Shown in pieces: positions 16,179 to 22,929 of a stretch of 22,929 nt of DNA. Each line of letters opens with the position of its first letter. Within the stretch, counting starts at the first letter, position 1. A program made the position numbers and the translations under genes. The stretch comes from Sphaeroforma sirkka (Eukaryota > Opisthokonta > Ichthyosporea > Ichthyophonida), in the NCBI GenBank assembly GCA_001586965.3, contig LUCW03001986.1, positions 1-22,929 of the forward strand, given 5' to 3'. Below the pieces are notes generated by a model. It made no database searches and was not told where the DNA came from. It saw nothing but the letters and a program-made list of their open reading frames with translations.

Positions 16179-19107
16179 ATGTTCTACAGGCGTGCTCTAG
16201 CTTTCCAGGCGGCCGAGGATCGGATTGTCAGCAACGTGCGGTCCAGCTTCGACAGTCGAGCCCAAGAGGTTGTCAGGGAACTCTTTATGCCGCCGAGCCA
16301 CGACGAGTCGGAGTGTTGGAGTACACATTCGCCCTTGCACAGTTGCAAGGTGGCCGAGGCATTGGACGCCACTGATACCTTTTCCACCCAGGCGGTGATA
16401 GATTTTGGGTGCAGATACTTTGGTCCGCAGCTGCTGACCTTTATCGGTGGCGAGTTTGACAATGTCGAGGACTACCCGGGGGCTGAGAAGAGGTTGGTTG
16501 ATACCGTCGTCAGTCGATTTGGTCTTGGCCCTGTGGATGCCGAGTGGACCCCCAGCAAGGTGCTGGACGCGATCCGGGATCTAACTGGTACACCGGAGAC
16601 GAGTGCACCGGTCAAGAATCGGAAGAGGACCCGCGAGACATCCAGGGTCAACTATGACACGCGGAATCACCAGCTTTCAATTGACGGTGGGACGCCGCGG
16701 ACAGATGAGGAGCTCTTATGTCGAACCGGGGCGGCCGTTGGCAATGGACCGAATCGACCCGAGGACGTTGTGGACAAGTTTGAGTGTAGGATGATCTCGT
16801 ATCAGGATGACCCCATCAAGTGTGAGATGATACCTAGGGCATCGCAGTTTTCTTACCTTGACCCGAGAACCCGAGAGAGAGTTATGGTCGACATCGAGCT
16901 CGTCAAACCCAAGCTACCCAAGAACTGGAAAACACCCTGTAAGTGACATGTATTTTTCTTTCCTTTTTGCTTCATATAAGTATTTGGGTTTTGGTGTTTG
17001 TTTTCTGTCCGTGTGCCATTTCTCAGATATCTTCTTGCTACCCCTACCATACTCCTATACTAGATTCGTCGGCAGATCGGAGTAAATTCAGGTCGCTGCT
17101 GTTGTCCGAGTACAAATGCACCATACAGAAGGGCCCGGACAGGATCACGGTGACATCCCGTAGCCGGTTGACCGGGAATCGCAAAGTGAGACGCTGACCC
17201 TTGCGGCGTACTGTGCCAAGTATGGACTGAACCATACTATAACTAAGGTACAATTCAAGCCGGGTGCCGAGAAGCGGTTTGAGAACATCCTCGAGTCCAA
17301 GGAGTCATTCCGTGTCCACGACAAGTTCCAGTATGACTACAGTTTTGACCCCCCCACTGTCCGGTTCTCGTGGCTAAATAGCCCACATGAAATCTCGTTG
17401 GACGATGCCAGGTCGTGGGCACGAGACCAGGATTGGAACCCCTACGACAGGTGGGCAGTGAGCAAGCTCAAGGCCGGTTTTGTAAAGCCACTGGAGCTCA
17501 ATGGCGTCAAGTATGAAAGGTTTGACTGCCCAGCGGACGATACCAGTAGCCCGGAGAGTACTGCTGCCGCCGACAAGTGCAAGCACCCGAACCCCGCCGT
17601 TACTCTACAATTTGCCAAGGTCTTTTGGGAACGTACATGGAAGTACCTGTCACAGCGCAAACGCGACCGCCGGACGCTCGTGGAGACTTTCAACTATGCA
17701 CCTAAGGACAGGACCAAGCCGCTGATCGACACCATTAAAGGGAATTATCCTACTGTCAAGGAGATGCTCGATGAAGCCATGGGTAAAGGCGAGTCACTGG
17801 ACCGTGAGCGGAACGGTTACTCGTCGTATATAACCAACAACAACCTGGACCGACCACCCTCATCCCAGCCCTTGGCGCCGAGGTTCATCAAAATGCCGTT
17901 GATTCCGAACAGCACCATAAACCCGGCGACACTCAGGCCTATTCTTGGCGAAGGCAACGTTGAGCTCTACGATCGCAACTGGAACCTGGTATACAGCTTG
18001 CCGCATGGTGGGGCCGACGCTCGTCACACGATCCGATGGCTTGTTGTTAGGCATGTCAAACAACGCTACAAGCTGAAGGTTCGTCATCTAAAGGTGCCCC
18101 AGCCAACCCGCGGCTACAGGGCCATTGTAGCCTCGGGGTGCATCATGTTTGATCGCCTGAGGCCACTGGAGGAGGTTCGCTTGACACTGGTGTGGAAGTA
18201 TGAGAAGCTCAAGTGCAACAGCGACGCCACACCGGGTCCCGAATCTAAGACGCCCAAGTGCAGCAGCGACGCCACACCGGCAACACTAAAGCCCACAGAG
18301 TATGTCCACCGAGGCAATGTGAGGCGCAAGCTGGAACTGACCGATTTCCCCGACGCCAGCCGCACGCGGATTCCATTCCCTAAAGGAGGCTGGGCCGAGC
18401 GGTTTGTCCGTGTGACGCATTGGGGTGAGCCAACTGAGATACTTCGCTGCACAGGGGCTGCTGATATGGGCGGGTTGTGTGCATTCACAATCTACGATCC
18501 TAGCAATATGCGTATGATTGAACTTGGAGCTGGTCTGGCTGGGTACATGGACGACACTGTCGATAAGGAGATCCGAAAGCGCAGGTCTACACTGGACAAG
18601 CTGGAGAATGACGGGGCCAGTGCAGAAGCCGTTGCCATGGCCAAGGATGCACACAGACACGCGGAGAAGAAGAAGCAAGCCATGATCCGCCGGTTTCACG
18701 AGTGCTGGATACTGGTGATAACGAACATGTTTGAGTGTTTTGTAACCGCTGAGACCCTGGTCAAGTCGCAATCTGGTTCTGGGCTGAGCACCAAGACACG
18801 ACGCAGATCCAAGGGCCTGTGCCTTGGAGGGTTTATGGATAAGCTGAAGAGACAAAGTCAATCGCCGAACTCGACGACTAGGTTGAGCATCCTCAGCACC
18901 GAGGCGTACACGACATCGATCACGGCATGCTGTGGGACGTACCATAAACATATAGGGTGTGCAAAGAAGTTTACATGTGTAGGGTGCAACAAGTTAGTAC
19001 ATAGAGATCTTAATGGTGCGGTGATGCACTATGTAATATTTCAAGAAATAATTCGAATTAAAGTCGCGCGCGTGGTTCTGTGTCATTACGGGGTTCGCCC
19101 CAGTTAG
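16179..19107 (+). CDS. Fanzor-type (eukaryotic TnpB-like) RNA-guided RuvC nuclease, with intron and one frameshift
   Basis: Coding runs 16179-16938, is interrupted by a probable intron, and continues to TAG at 19105-19107 after a one-base shift near 17175. The C-terminal third shows the TnpB/Fanzor fold: RuvC-I in TGAADMGGLCAFTIYD (Asp codon 18463-18465), a long charged bridge helix (EIRKRRSTLDKLEND, KKKQAMIRRFHECW), RuvC-II in FVTAETLVKS (Glu 18751-18753), then TSITACCGTYHKHIG, FTCVGCN and HRDLNGAVMH, the zinc ribbon leading into RuvC-III (Asp 19006-19008). The D-E-D triad is complete. The first half of the zinc ribbon is odd: CCG where C-x-x-C is usual, with HIGC a possible substitute. A duplicated stretch (18210-18290) repeats KC-S/N-SDATP. 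Fanzors cut DNA guided by an RNA encoded at the element's right end, here overlapping the gene's 3' end. The region before RuvC is unusually long, so the true start is uncertain. Confidence 0.75.
16939..17063 (+). other. Probable spliceosomal intron in the Fanzor gene
   Basis: Donor CT|GTAAGT at 16939 sits where the coding frame would otherwise stop two codons later (16944-16946). The next 120 bases are T-rich and non-coding in composition. Acceptor TATACTAG at 17061-17063 joins in frame (phase 1) to SSADRSKFRSLLLSEYKC, open to 17194. A stronger-looking acceptor TTTCTCAG ends at 17026 but leads to a stop at 17083. An intron would mean the gene was expressed, or resided for long, in a eukaryotic nucleus. 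Confidence 0.6.
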
Positions 19108-19149
19108 CTTTGCAGCCTAACCCTGTTAGCTGCAAAGCAAACAGTAATG
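19081..19149 (+). ncRNA. Putative omega (fRNA) guide-RNA scaffold, three-way junction at the transposon right end
   Basis: Three helices nest exactly. The closing stem is GTCATTAC (19082-19089) with GTAATGAC (19144-19151). Inside it a hairpin GGGG-TTCG-CCCC (19090-19101) has a UUCG tetraloop. A second, longer hairpin pairs GCTTTGCAG (19107-19115) with CTGCAAAGC (19130-19138), capped by CTAAC (19117-19121) with GTTAG (19125-19129) and a CCT loop. The structure overlaps the Fanzor stop codon and its closing stem ends at the last base of the element (19149), the last two pairs using the duplication. That is where TnpB/Fanzor scaffold RNAs lie, with the guide continuing into flanking DNA from 19150. 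DNA-level transposase sites could also explain part of the inverted repeats. A longer 5' extension inside the ORF is likely but not seen. Confidence 0.65.
19133..19149 (-). repeat. Right terminal inverted repeat
   Basis: Read inward from 19149: CATTACTGTTTGCTTTG, 13 of 17 positions shared with 13458-13474. Its first six bases recur as CATTAC at 19084-19089, forming the closing stem of the RNA. Confidence 0.7.
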
Positions 19150-19158
19150 ACGAGGATA
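19150..19158. repeat. Right 9-bp target-site duplication ACGAGGATA
   Basis: Exact copy of 13449-13457, directly after the right end of the transposon. If the omega RNA model holds, these are also the first bases of the guide segment. Confidence 0.8.
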
Positions 19159-19175
19159 TACACACACACACACAT
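19150..19175 (-). pseudogene. 5' end of the small membrane-protein gene split by the transposon
   Basis: Minus-strand ATG at 19173-19175 opens MCVCVYIL, coded by the (CA)n run and the duplication, and is in the same frame as 13450 downwards. Together they give 72 residues with a hydrophobic start (VYILVVVGAV), a signal or anchor sequence. Confidence 0.5.
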
Positions 19176-19192
19176 ATACACACACTATAAAA

Positions 19193-19888
19193 CTAAATAT
19201 TGATTTCGACGCCGTGTCGCACACGAACCTGGTTGATCCACGCTCGAATCATATCACGCTGCAGCTCGAGCTCTAGTATTGTACACTTGTGCTTAGAGTC
19301 ACCCAGGCGTTTATATGACATTGCGCAACCTTTTCTTAGTTCCAGTTCAAAGTGCGTCGCTCTCAGCAACGTTGATGTTGCGGTACCGCTGTGTAGTATT
19401 TTCTTCATTTGTCGATACATACTCTGCGATTCAAGCGCACTCAAGCGTGTTCTACCGTTGCTGTCGACTGGATATCGTGCGTGGGTCTCTTTTGAAAAAC
19501 GAAGAAGCATGCGCGATAGGGAAAAATCGTTGTTTTCACACAGTTCCCATATTTCGTCAATGTCATCCGTAGCAAAAAATAACGGACATACCATAAACGA
19601 GCGGAAGCTGTGGTAAATCAAATTGCATGTGTTACGATCGGGGATTGCATTCACAATCGATGATATCGCAGTCAAAGGTATACTTTTGAAGAACCCGGAA
19701 AGTTCGTGTACAGATTTGTAGGTTGAAAGCACATGTGTGAGTTGAATAACAAACTCGTTTTGCGACCCAAATACTATTCTGGTACGAAATATGGATGCTA
19801 CTCGCGCTTGCACTTCATCGATCGACCGGTCGACGGTGGATTCGTCGTCGTATGGGATGTCGACTTCAATTTTTGGGAGGTGCGGCAT
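19193..19888 (-). CDS. 231-aa protein of unknown function, intact
   Basis: ATG at 19886-19888 (MPHLPKIEVDIPYDDEST), stop TAA at 19193-19195; no interruption, in contrast to its neighbours. The protein is mostly helical and charged: VDRSIDEVQARVASIFRTR, FVIQLTHVLSTYKSVHELS, AISSIVNAIPDRNTCNLIY, a middle region DIDEIWELCENNDFSLSRM, and a basic C-terminus with LELELQRDMIRAWINQV. No membrane segment, zinc site or enzyme motif is visible. It is on the same strand as the small gene that the transposon interrupted, ending 17 bp before that gene's ATG. It may belong to the viral segment. Family not recognised. Confidence 0.6.
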   Translation of the reverse strand: MPHLPKIEVDIPYDDESTVDRSIDEVQARVASIFRTRIVFGSQNEFVIQLTHVLSTYKSVHELSGFFKSIPLTAISSIVNAIPDRNTCNLIYHSFRSFMVCPLFFATDDIDEIWELCENNDFSLSRMLLRFSKETHARYPVDSNGRTRLSALESQSMYRQMKKILHSGTATSTLLRATHFELELRKGCAMSYKRLGDSKHKCTILELELQRDMIRAWINQVRVRHGVEINI

Positions 19889-19948
19889 GATACCTTTTGT
19901 ACATGTTGAGAAGAAAAAAAAAAAGGAAATATTTCTTCATACAATTTC

Positions 19949-20067
<119 letters not shown>

Positions 20068-20128
20068 ATCTGGACGAGTGCATACAAATACCCTTTTTGT
20101 ATTATAAAGAAAAAAATCGGAAAAAAAA

Positions 20129-20241
20129 GGTGATTTTGGAAAAGGGTCAAAAAAGAAGGTGATTTGGGAATTGGTCAAAAAAGAAGGTACTTTTGGAAAT
20201 GGTCAAAAAAGAAGGCGATTTTGCAATCGGTGAATAATAAT
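20129..20241 (+). repeat. 28-bp imperfect tandem repeat, about four copies
   Basis: Units start GGTGATTTTGG or variants and end GGTCAAAAAAGAA (20129, 20158, 20186, 20214). The last is degraded. The array runs up to the retrotransposon fragment, which starts at 20274. Confidence 0.85.
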
Positions 20242-20273
20242 GGGGTTTTTTATGGCAAAAAGAAGGTACTTCC

Positions 20274-20727
20274 ATTTGATTCTGATGTACCAGTTATGGA
20301 GTCACAAGTCAAAGATATAATTGACAAAAATTCCGAAGACGGTTACACTTACTACAAGACCCGTTTCATGGATGGGACAGTAGCTTGGCTAACCTCCGAT
20401 GCATTTTGTGAATCTCGCGACTTTCTTCGTATCTTTAATAAGAAATGGAATGACCGTTTACATAAGAACACACGAGATAAACGAAAAGGGTTTCCTCAGG
20501 TGACTACAAACCCTGACGGATCTGAAATTCCCTATTTGTCACCTACTTCCTACGTGACTAAACTTTCTGATCTGCTTACCAACAGTGCAGAAAATTGTTC
20601 AAACTTACTTACTAATGAAGAACAGCCTTTGGCTATTACCTTACCAAATAATAAACGTAAGGCGCCTACATCGGAAATGGTTACTGGACCAAATACTAAA
20701 CGACATAGAGTACAACATGAGTCTTGA
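20274..20727 (+). pseudogene. pol: Fragment of pol: chromodomain-like C-terminus
   Basis: Encodes the last 150 residues of pol (from FDSDVPVMESQVKD to the final KRHRVQHES) in one open frame. Compared with 8609-9061 it has several replacements (for example K-N-S for K-T-S after DIID and C for R in DAF-x-ESRD) and an extra Leu-Thr pair near CSNLLTNEE. The frame extends upstream through the 28-bp repeats, which is chance. The fragment lacks all catalytic domains. Confidence 0.85.
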
Positions 20728-20854
20728 ACTCGTACATATAGGCACATACTTACTCGATAAGTCATGACCGAAACCGTTTTTTACTTTGGTTTTCGCTTTA
20801 CCAACTAGATCGTATCTTAACGTACGTTCGTAGTTCTAAAAGCTACTGGGGCTA

Positions 20855-21445
20855 TGTAGAAATACGGCCTCCGGTCAGTCTAAAATATCAAGATCAATTG
20901 AGATAATACATTGGTTTTTATTTGTATTTTAAATAATTTGGTACAAACTCTTTTTCCAATATTTCCAAAGTGTTCTAAATTCACTTTGATGGCTCCAATA
21001 GCCTGAGTATTTGGTATGACTCATCTACTTGGACCTATTTGAGACATTAGTAGATGTAGGATATTATAAACTAAATTTTATAATCTCCGAACTACTACTT
21101 ATAGATTTTGGTCCTCCGCCAATCTTCAAAATCCAATAAGTCTTTTTTCTTTTAACTTTTCTTCAGATGGAACTTTATTTATATCAGCTAATGTATTAAC
21201 GTGACTTACGTTATTATGTCTATTTACAAATTAGGCAAGTGGTCATGAACACTTAGTACTTCTAGTGAAAATTATTCAATAAAGAACAGCTAGAGGTACG
21301 CCTTGTGTGATCGAGGATATTTAGGCTCTTAACAAGAGGCAGTCCCGATCATTCTTACACAAGTTACCACTGCTAAATCTAACTGACTAAATTGTATTTT
21401 AGTTTAATATAGTTTGAAACCTAGTAATTTCCATCGAAGTTTACA
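20855..21445 (+). repeat. Third LTR copy (3' LTR of the truncated element)
   Basis: 591 bp, TG...CA ends, aligned end to end with the other two LTRs. It carries a few base substitutions that both other LTRs lack (GGTACAAACTC for AGTACAAGCTC; CCTTGTGTG for CCCTGTGTG), marking it as a separate lineage. Confidence 0.93.
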
Positions 21446-21516
21446 AGATACAGATTTTGAATGAAAATAGCACGACGTGTTGTAGTATAACGGCTGATTA
21501 GGTAGCTTTCAGTTTA

Positions 21517-22253
21517 TTACTTATAGGAGTCAAGAAGACCAGATAAAAATAAGTCCTTTTCATAGTCGTTGGCAATAGAAGTCCCTGCTCGCGTGCGTTC
21601 CGGATTAGGAGTCTGCAGGGAAAAGCCCATTCGTAGAGTACCCCATCGTCTTTACGCTTGAATCATCGAAGGCATGAATGATTGATATTCTTGCGGTTCT
21701 TTACGGAATGTTGTTTAAATTTTCGAATCAATGAATGAAGCAGTGTATCATTATGAAATAAAGTCCGGATATCAGTAGAAAGAGAGCAAAGAATAGACTG
21801 GTGGGCTTGTTGGTAGGGATAATAGGCACCAGTTTCCTTCTGGGCAGTAGAAAATTGTGCCACAGCCATATTAGTGATGAAACGAATGTCATAGTCGAGC
21901 AGTGGTAGAAGATCGGTAGTATATTCAGTCGTGGCGGCTTAATAAAGATAAGTTTTCAATGTATCGTATTGTTGGCCAGACAGTTCTAGAAAAGTCCAAG
22001 TTCATTTGGTGGTATGTTTATCATTAGTGGATAACATAGTGGAAAGTTTGGGGGGGGGGTTGATAATAACGGGTGTACGAGTAAGAGGGTATGCCTCGGG
22101 GCGTTGACGTGGTCGGCGGGGAAGGGATGCAGTCTAGTCGCTGGGTAATTGATCGGGAGGAGTAGCGTAGCCTTCGTCGTTGGGGGTGGGTGAGAGTGGG
22201 GCTTCTGCCTAAATCTGCAAAACAGAGCCGTCGTCCGGTATATGATCGCCCAT
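21517..22253 (-). pseudogene. Decayed protein gene, unknown, possibly gag-like
   Basis: Minus strand, ATG at 22251-22253 (MGDHIPDDGSVLQI), stop at 21517-21519. One frame stays coding-like for over 500 bases but carries in-frame TAG, TAG, TGA and TAA; a shift near 21700 moves it to a second frame with one more TAA. Recognisable stretches are a Pro-rich N-terminus (APLSPTPNDEGYATPPDQLP), FLELSGQQYDTLKTYL, TDLLPLLDYDIRFITNMAV, and an end DYEKDLFLSGLLDSYK. The Pro-rich head and helical middle suggest a retroelement gag or viral structural protein, but this is a guess. Every stop could come from C-to-T change of a Gln or Arg codon on the coding strand. Unlike the other broken genes, breakage here is by substitution, so true decay is likely. 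Confidence 0.55.
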
Positions 22254-22707
22254 AACCTATTGAGACCTAGAAACTTCTGAACAGAATTGGTTAAGGTTTA
22301 TTAAAAATAGTGGTTCGTATTTGTACTACATATCAAGGAATTGGTGTAAAATTGTGGGATAGTTTATTTGCCACATGTTGGTGGGGCCATTGTCTAGGTT
22401 CCGGAAAAACTAGTTTGGTTTATATTCTGAGGTGAGAGCTGACTCGTCCCGACACATTCTGGCGCCATAAAACCCTGAATCCTTGTAAACTTTTAGCAAA
22501 CCCAACAATATCAAAATCACAAGTCTAAAAATTTCAAACAACACAAGCAGGCGCAGGCAGGACCTCTTGCATATTGGACTTCTCATTGTTGATTTTGTGA
22601 AATATGACATTCCCATGCAGTATATATAACACATCTGCATACCCACCTACATATATTCTATTTCTATTTATTGATATTATATTCTAAAAACCTTAGAAGT
22701 CACAGTA
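22254..22707. other. AT-rich intergenic DNA, no gene seen
   Basis: The longest reading (minus, 22410-22646) starts MGMQMCYIYCMGM and has no convincing composition. TATATATAA near 22620-22629 is a promoter-like string on either strand. This stretch would contain the promoter of the UCH-like gene starting at 22708. Confidence 0.5.
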
Positions 22708-22770
22708 ATGTCAACTCCAGGAAAAATCCGTTGGTTACCTCTTGAATCTAACCCAGATGTTATGAACAAG
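22708..22770 (+). CDS. First exon of a ubiquitin C-terminal hydrolase (UCH/C12 family), host gene
   Basis: ATG at 22708-22710 encodes 21 residues beginning MSTPGKIRWLPLESNPDV and ending MNK. This matches the start of UCH-L3/Yuh1-type cysteine proteases, where a short strand R-W-L-P-L-E-x-N-P-(D/E)-V is followed by a helix. The enzymes remove small adducts from the ubiquitin C-terminus in the cytoplasm. AAG|GTAGCG at 22768-22776 is a plausible donor in phase 0; beyond it the reading loses similarity and stops. The catalytic Gln, Cys, His and Asp would lie in later exons outside the window. A short, intron-bounded exon of a conserved cellular gene marks this end of the window as host chromosome. 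Confidence 0.7.
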
Positions 22771-22929
22771 GTAGCGCAGCGCGTGTGTATAGTAGTTAGA
22801 AAACAATTTACGGTGAAATTGGCAATGATATGAGATCGATTGGAGGTGAAATATTAAATGAAAAAAAATCGTTTACGATATCGGTAACTATGAGTTATTG
22901 AGCTCTAGTTTCAACGTTTGAAACACAAT
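22771..22929 (+). other. Intron 1 of the UCH-like gene (start)
   Basis: Starts GTAGCG after the exon; AT-rich without coding features to the window end. No acceptor that restores UCH similarity is seen, so the intron probably continues beyond the window. Confidence 0.45.

Larger units (their letters stand above)
13458..19149 (+). mobile_element. Composite DNA transposon: IS4-type transposase plus Fanzor nuclease and its RNA
   Basis: A 5692-bp element bounded by the exact 9-bp duplication ACGAGGATA and by imperfect inverted ends: the left end CAATGCTGTTCGGTTAG and the right end read inward as CATTACTGTTTGCTTTG agree at 13 of 17 positions. Inside, all on the plus strand, are a DDE transposase with IS4-type YREK motif (13512-14596), a promoter-like TATAAAAG, a long unknown ORF, and a Fanzor-type RuvC nuclease ending at 19107 whose tail overlaps a structured RNA reaching the element end. 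Fanzors are known to ride in several eukaryotic and giant-virus DNA transposon types, IS4-like among them, so this arrangement has precedent. Boundaries are further supported because removing the element restores a small reading frame. Transposase and nuclease both look interrupted as written. Confidence 0.8.
20274..21445 (+). mobile_element. 5'-truncated second copy of the LTR retrotransposon
   Basis: Homology with the full element begins at ATTTGATTCTG (equal to about 8612) and continues through the pol 3' end, the 127-bp spacer and a complete 3' LTR. Scattered substitutions plus short indels separate the copies, so this is an older or different copy, not an assembly duplicate. LTR elements are not usually truncated at the 5' side, so a deletion or recombination within the neighbouring repeats is likely. 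Confidence 0.93.

Noticed and set aside
21517..22253. Alternative genetic code explaining the in-frame stops
   Set aside because: All three stop codons would need reassignment, while the neighbouring genes end normally at TAA, TAG and TGA; decay is simpler.
22410..22646. Minus-strand 78-aa ORF
   Set aside because: Low-complexity start and no recognisable pattern in AT-rich DNA; treated as chance.

Overview
This window looks like nuclear DNA of a eukaryote, probably a fungus or other protist-grade host, that carries a stretch of giant-virus-like (nucleocytoviricot-type) DNA which mobile elements have then invaded. The host signal is strongest at the right edge. There an AT-rich flank holds the first exon of a ubiquitin C-terminal hydrolase gene followed by a GT splice donor, and a decayed ORF with several in-frame stops. 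The virus-like signal lies to the left and is richer in G+C: short, closely packed genes on both strands, tiny single-pass membrane proteins with AT-rich core promoters, a fibre-like protein (YadA-type head repeats, collagen repeats, S74 chaperone), and a Thr-rich stalked surface protein.

Layout. 1-2131 and 9790-10237 are the two halves of one minus-strand fibre gene. It is split by a Ty3/gypsy-type LTR retrotransposon at 2132-9785, with LTRs of 599 and 597 bp, TG...CA ends and a 4-bp TCGT duplication. The element encodes gag with a zinc-knuckle-like region, protease, RT, RNase H, a DIRS-like Dam-type module, integrase and a chromodomain-like tail. Its gag is interrupted by an antisense tRNA-like sequence with good A and B boxes. 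10238-13450 holds small virus-like genes and two related repeat arrays built on ATAAATCAGGT.

The centrepiece is 13458-19149. I read it as one composite DNA transposon bounded by exact 9-bp duplications (ACGAGGATA at 13449-13457 and 19150-19158) and imperfect terminal inverted repeats. It carries an IS4-type DDE transposase with a YREK motif, an unrecognised long ORF, and a Fanzor-type (eukaryotic TnpB-like) RuvC nuclease. The right 69 bp can fold into a three-way junction with a UUCG-capped hairpin that closes exactly at the element's last base, as expected for a guide (omega) RNA scaffold whose guide is copied from flanking DNA. The insertion split a small membrane-protein gene, and its reading frame is restored when the element and one duplication are removed.

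To the right are an intact unknown 231-aa gene (19193-19888), (CA)n/(TA)n microsatellites, a 28-bp repeat, a 5'-truncated second copy of the retrotransposon with its 3' LTR (20274-21445), the decayed ORF, and the host UCH exon.

Caution: many long genes carry single-base frameshifts, often at homopolymers. The two LTRs of the intact element also differ almost only by homopolymer indels. Much of the apparent breakage may therefore be sequence error rather than decay. No database or folding software was used; all families are called from motifs read by eye.
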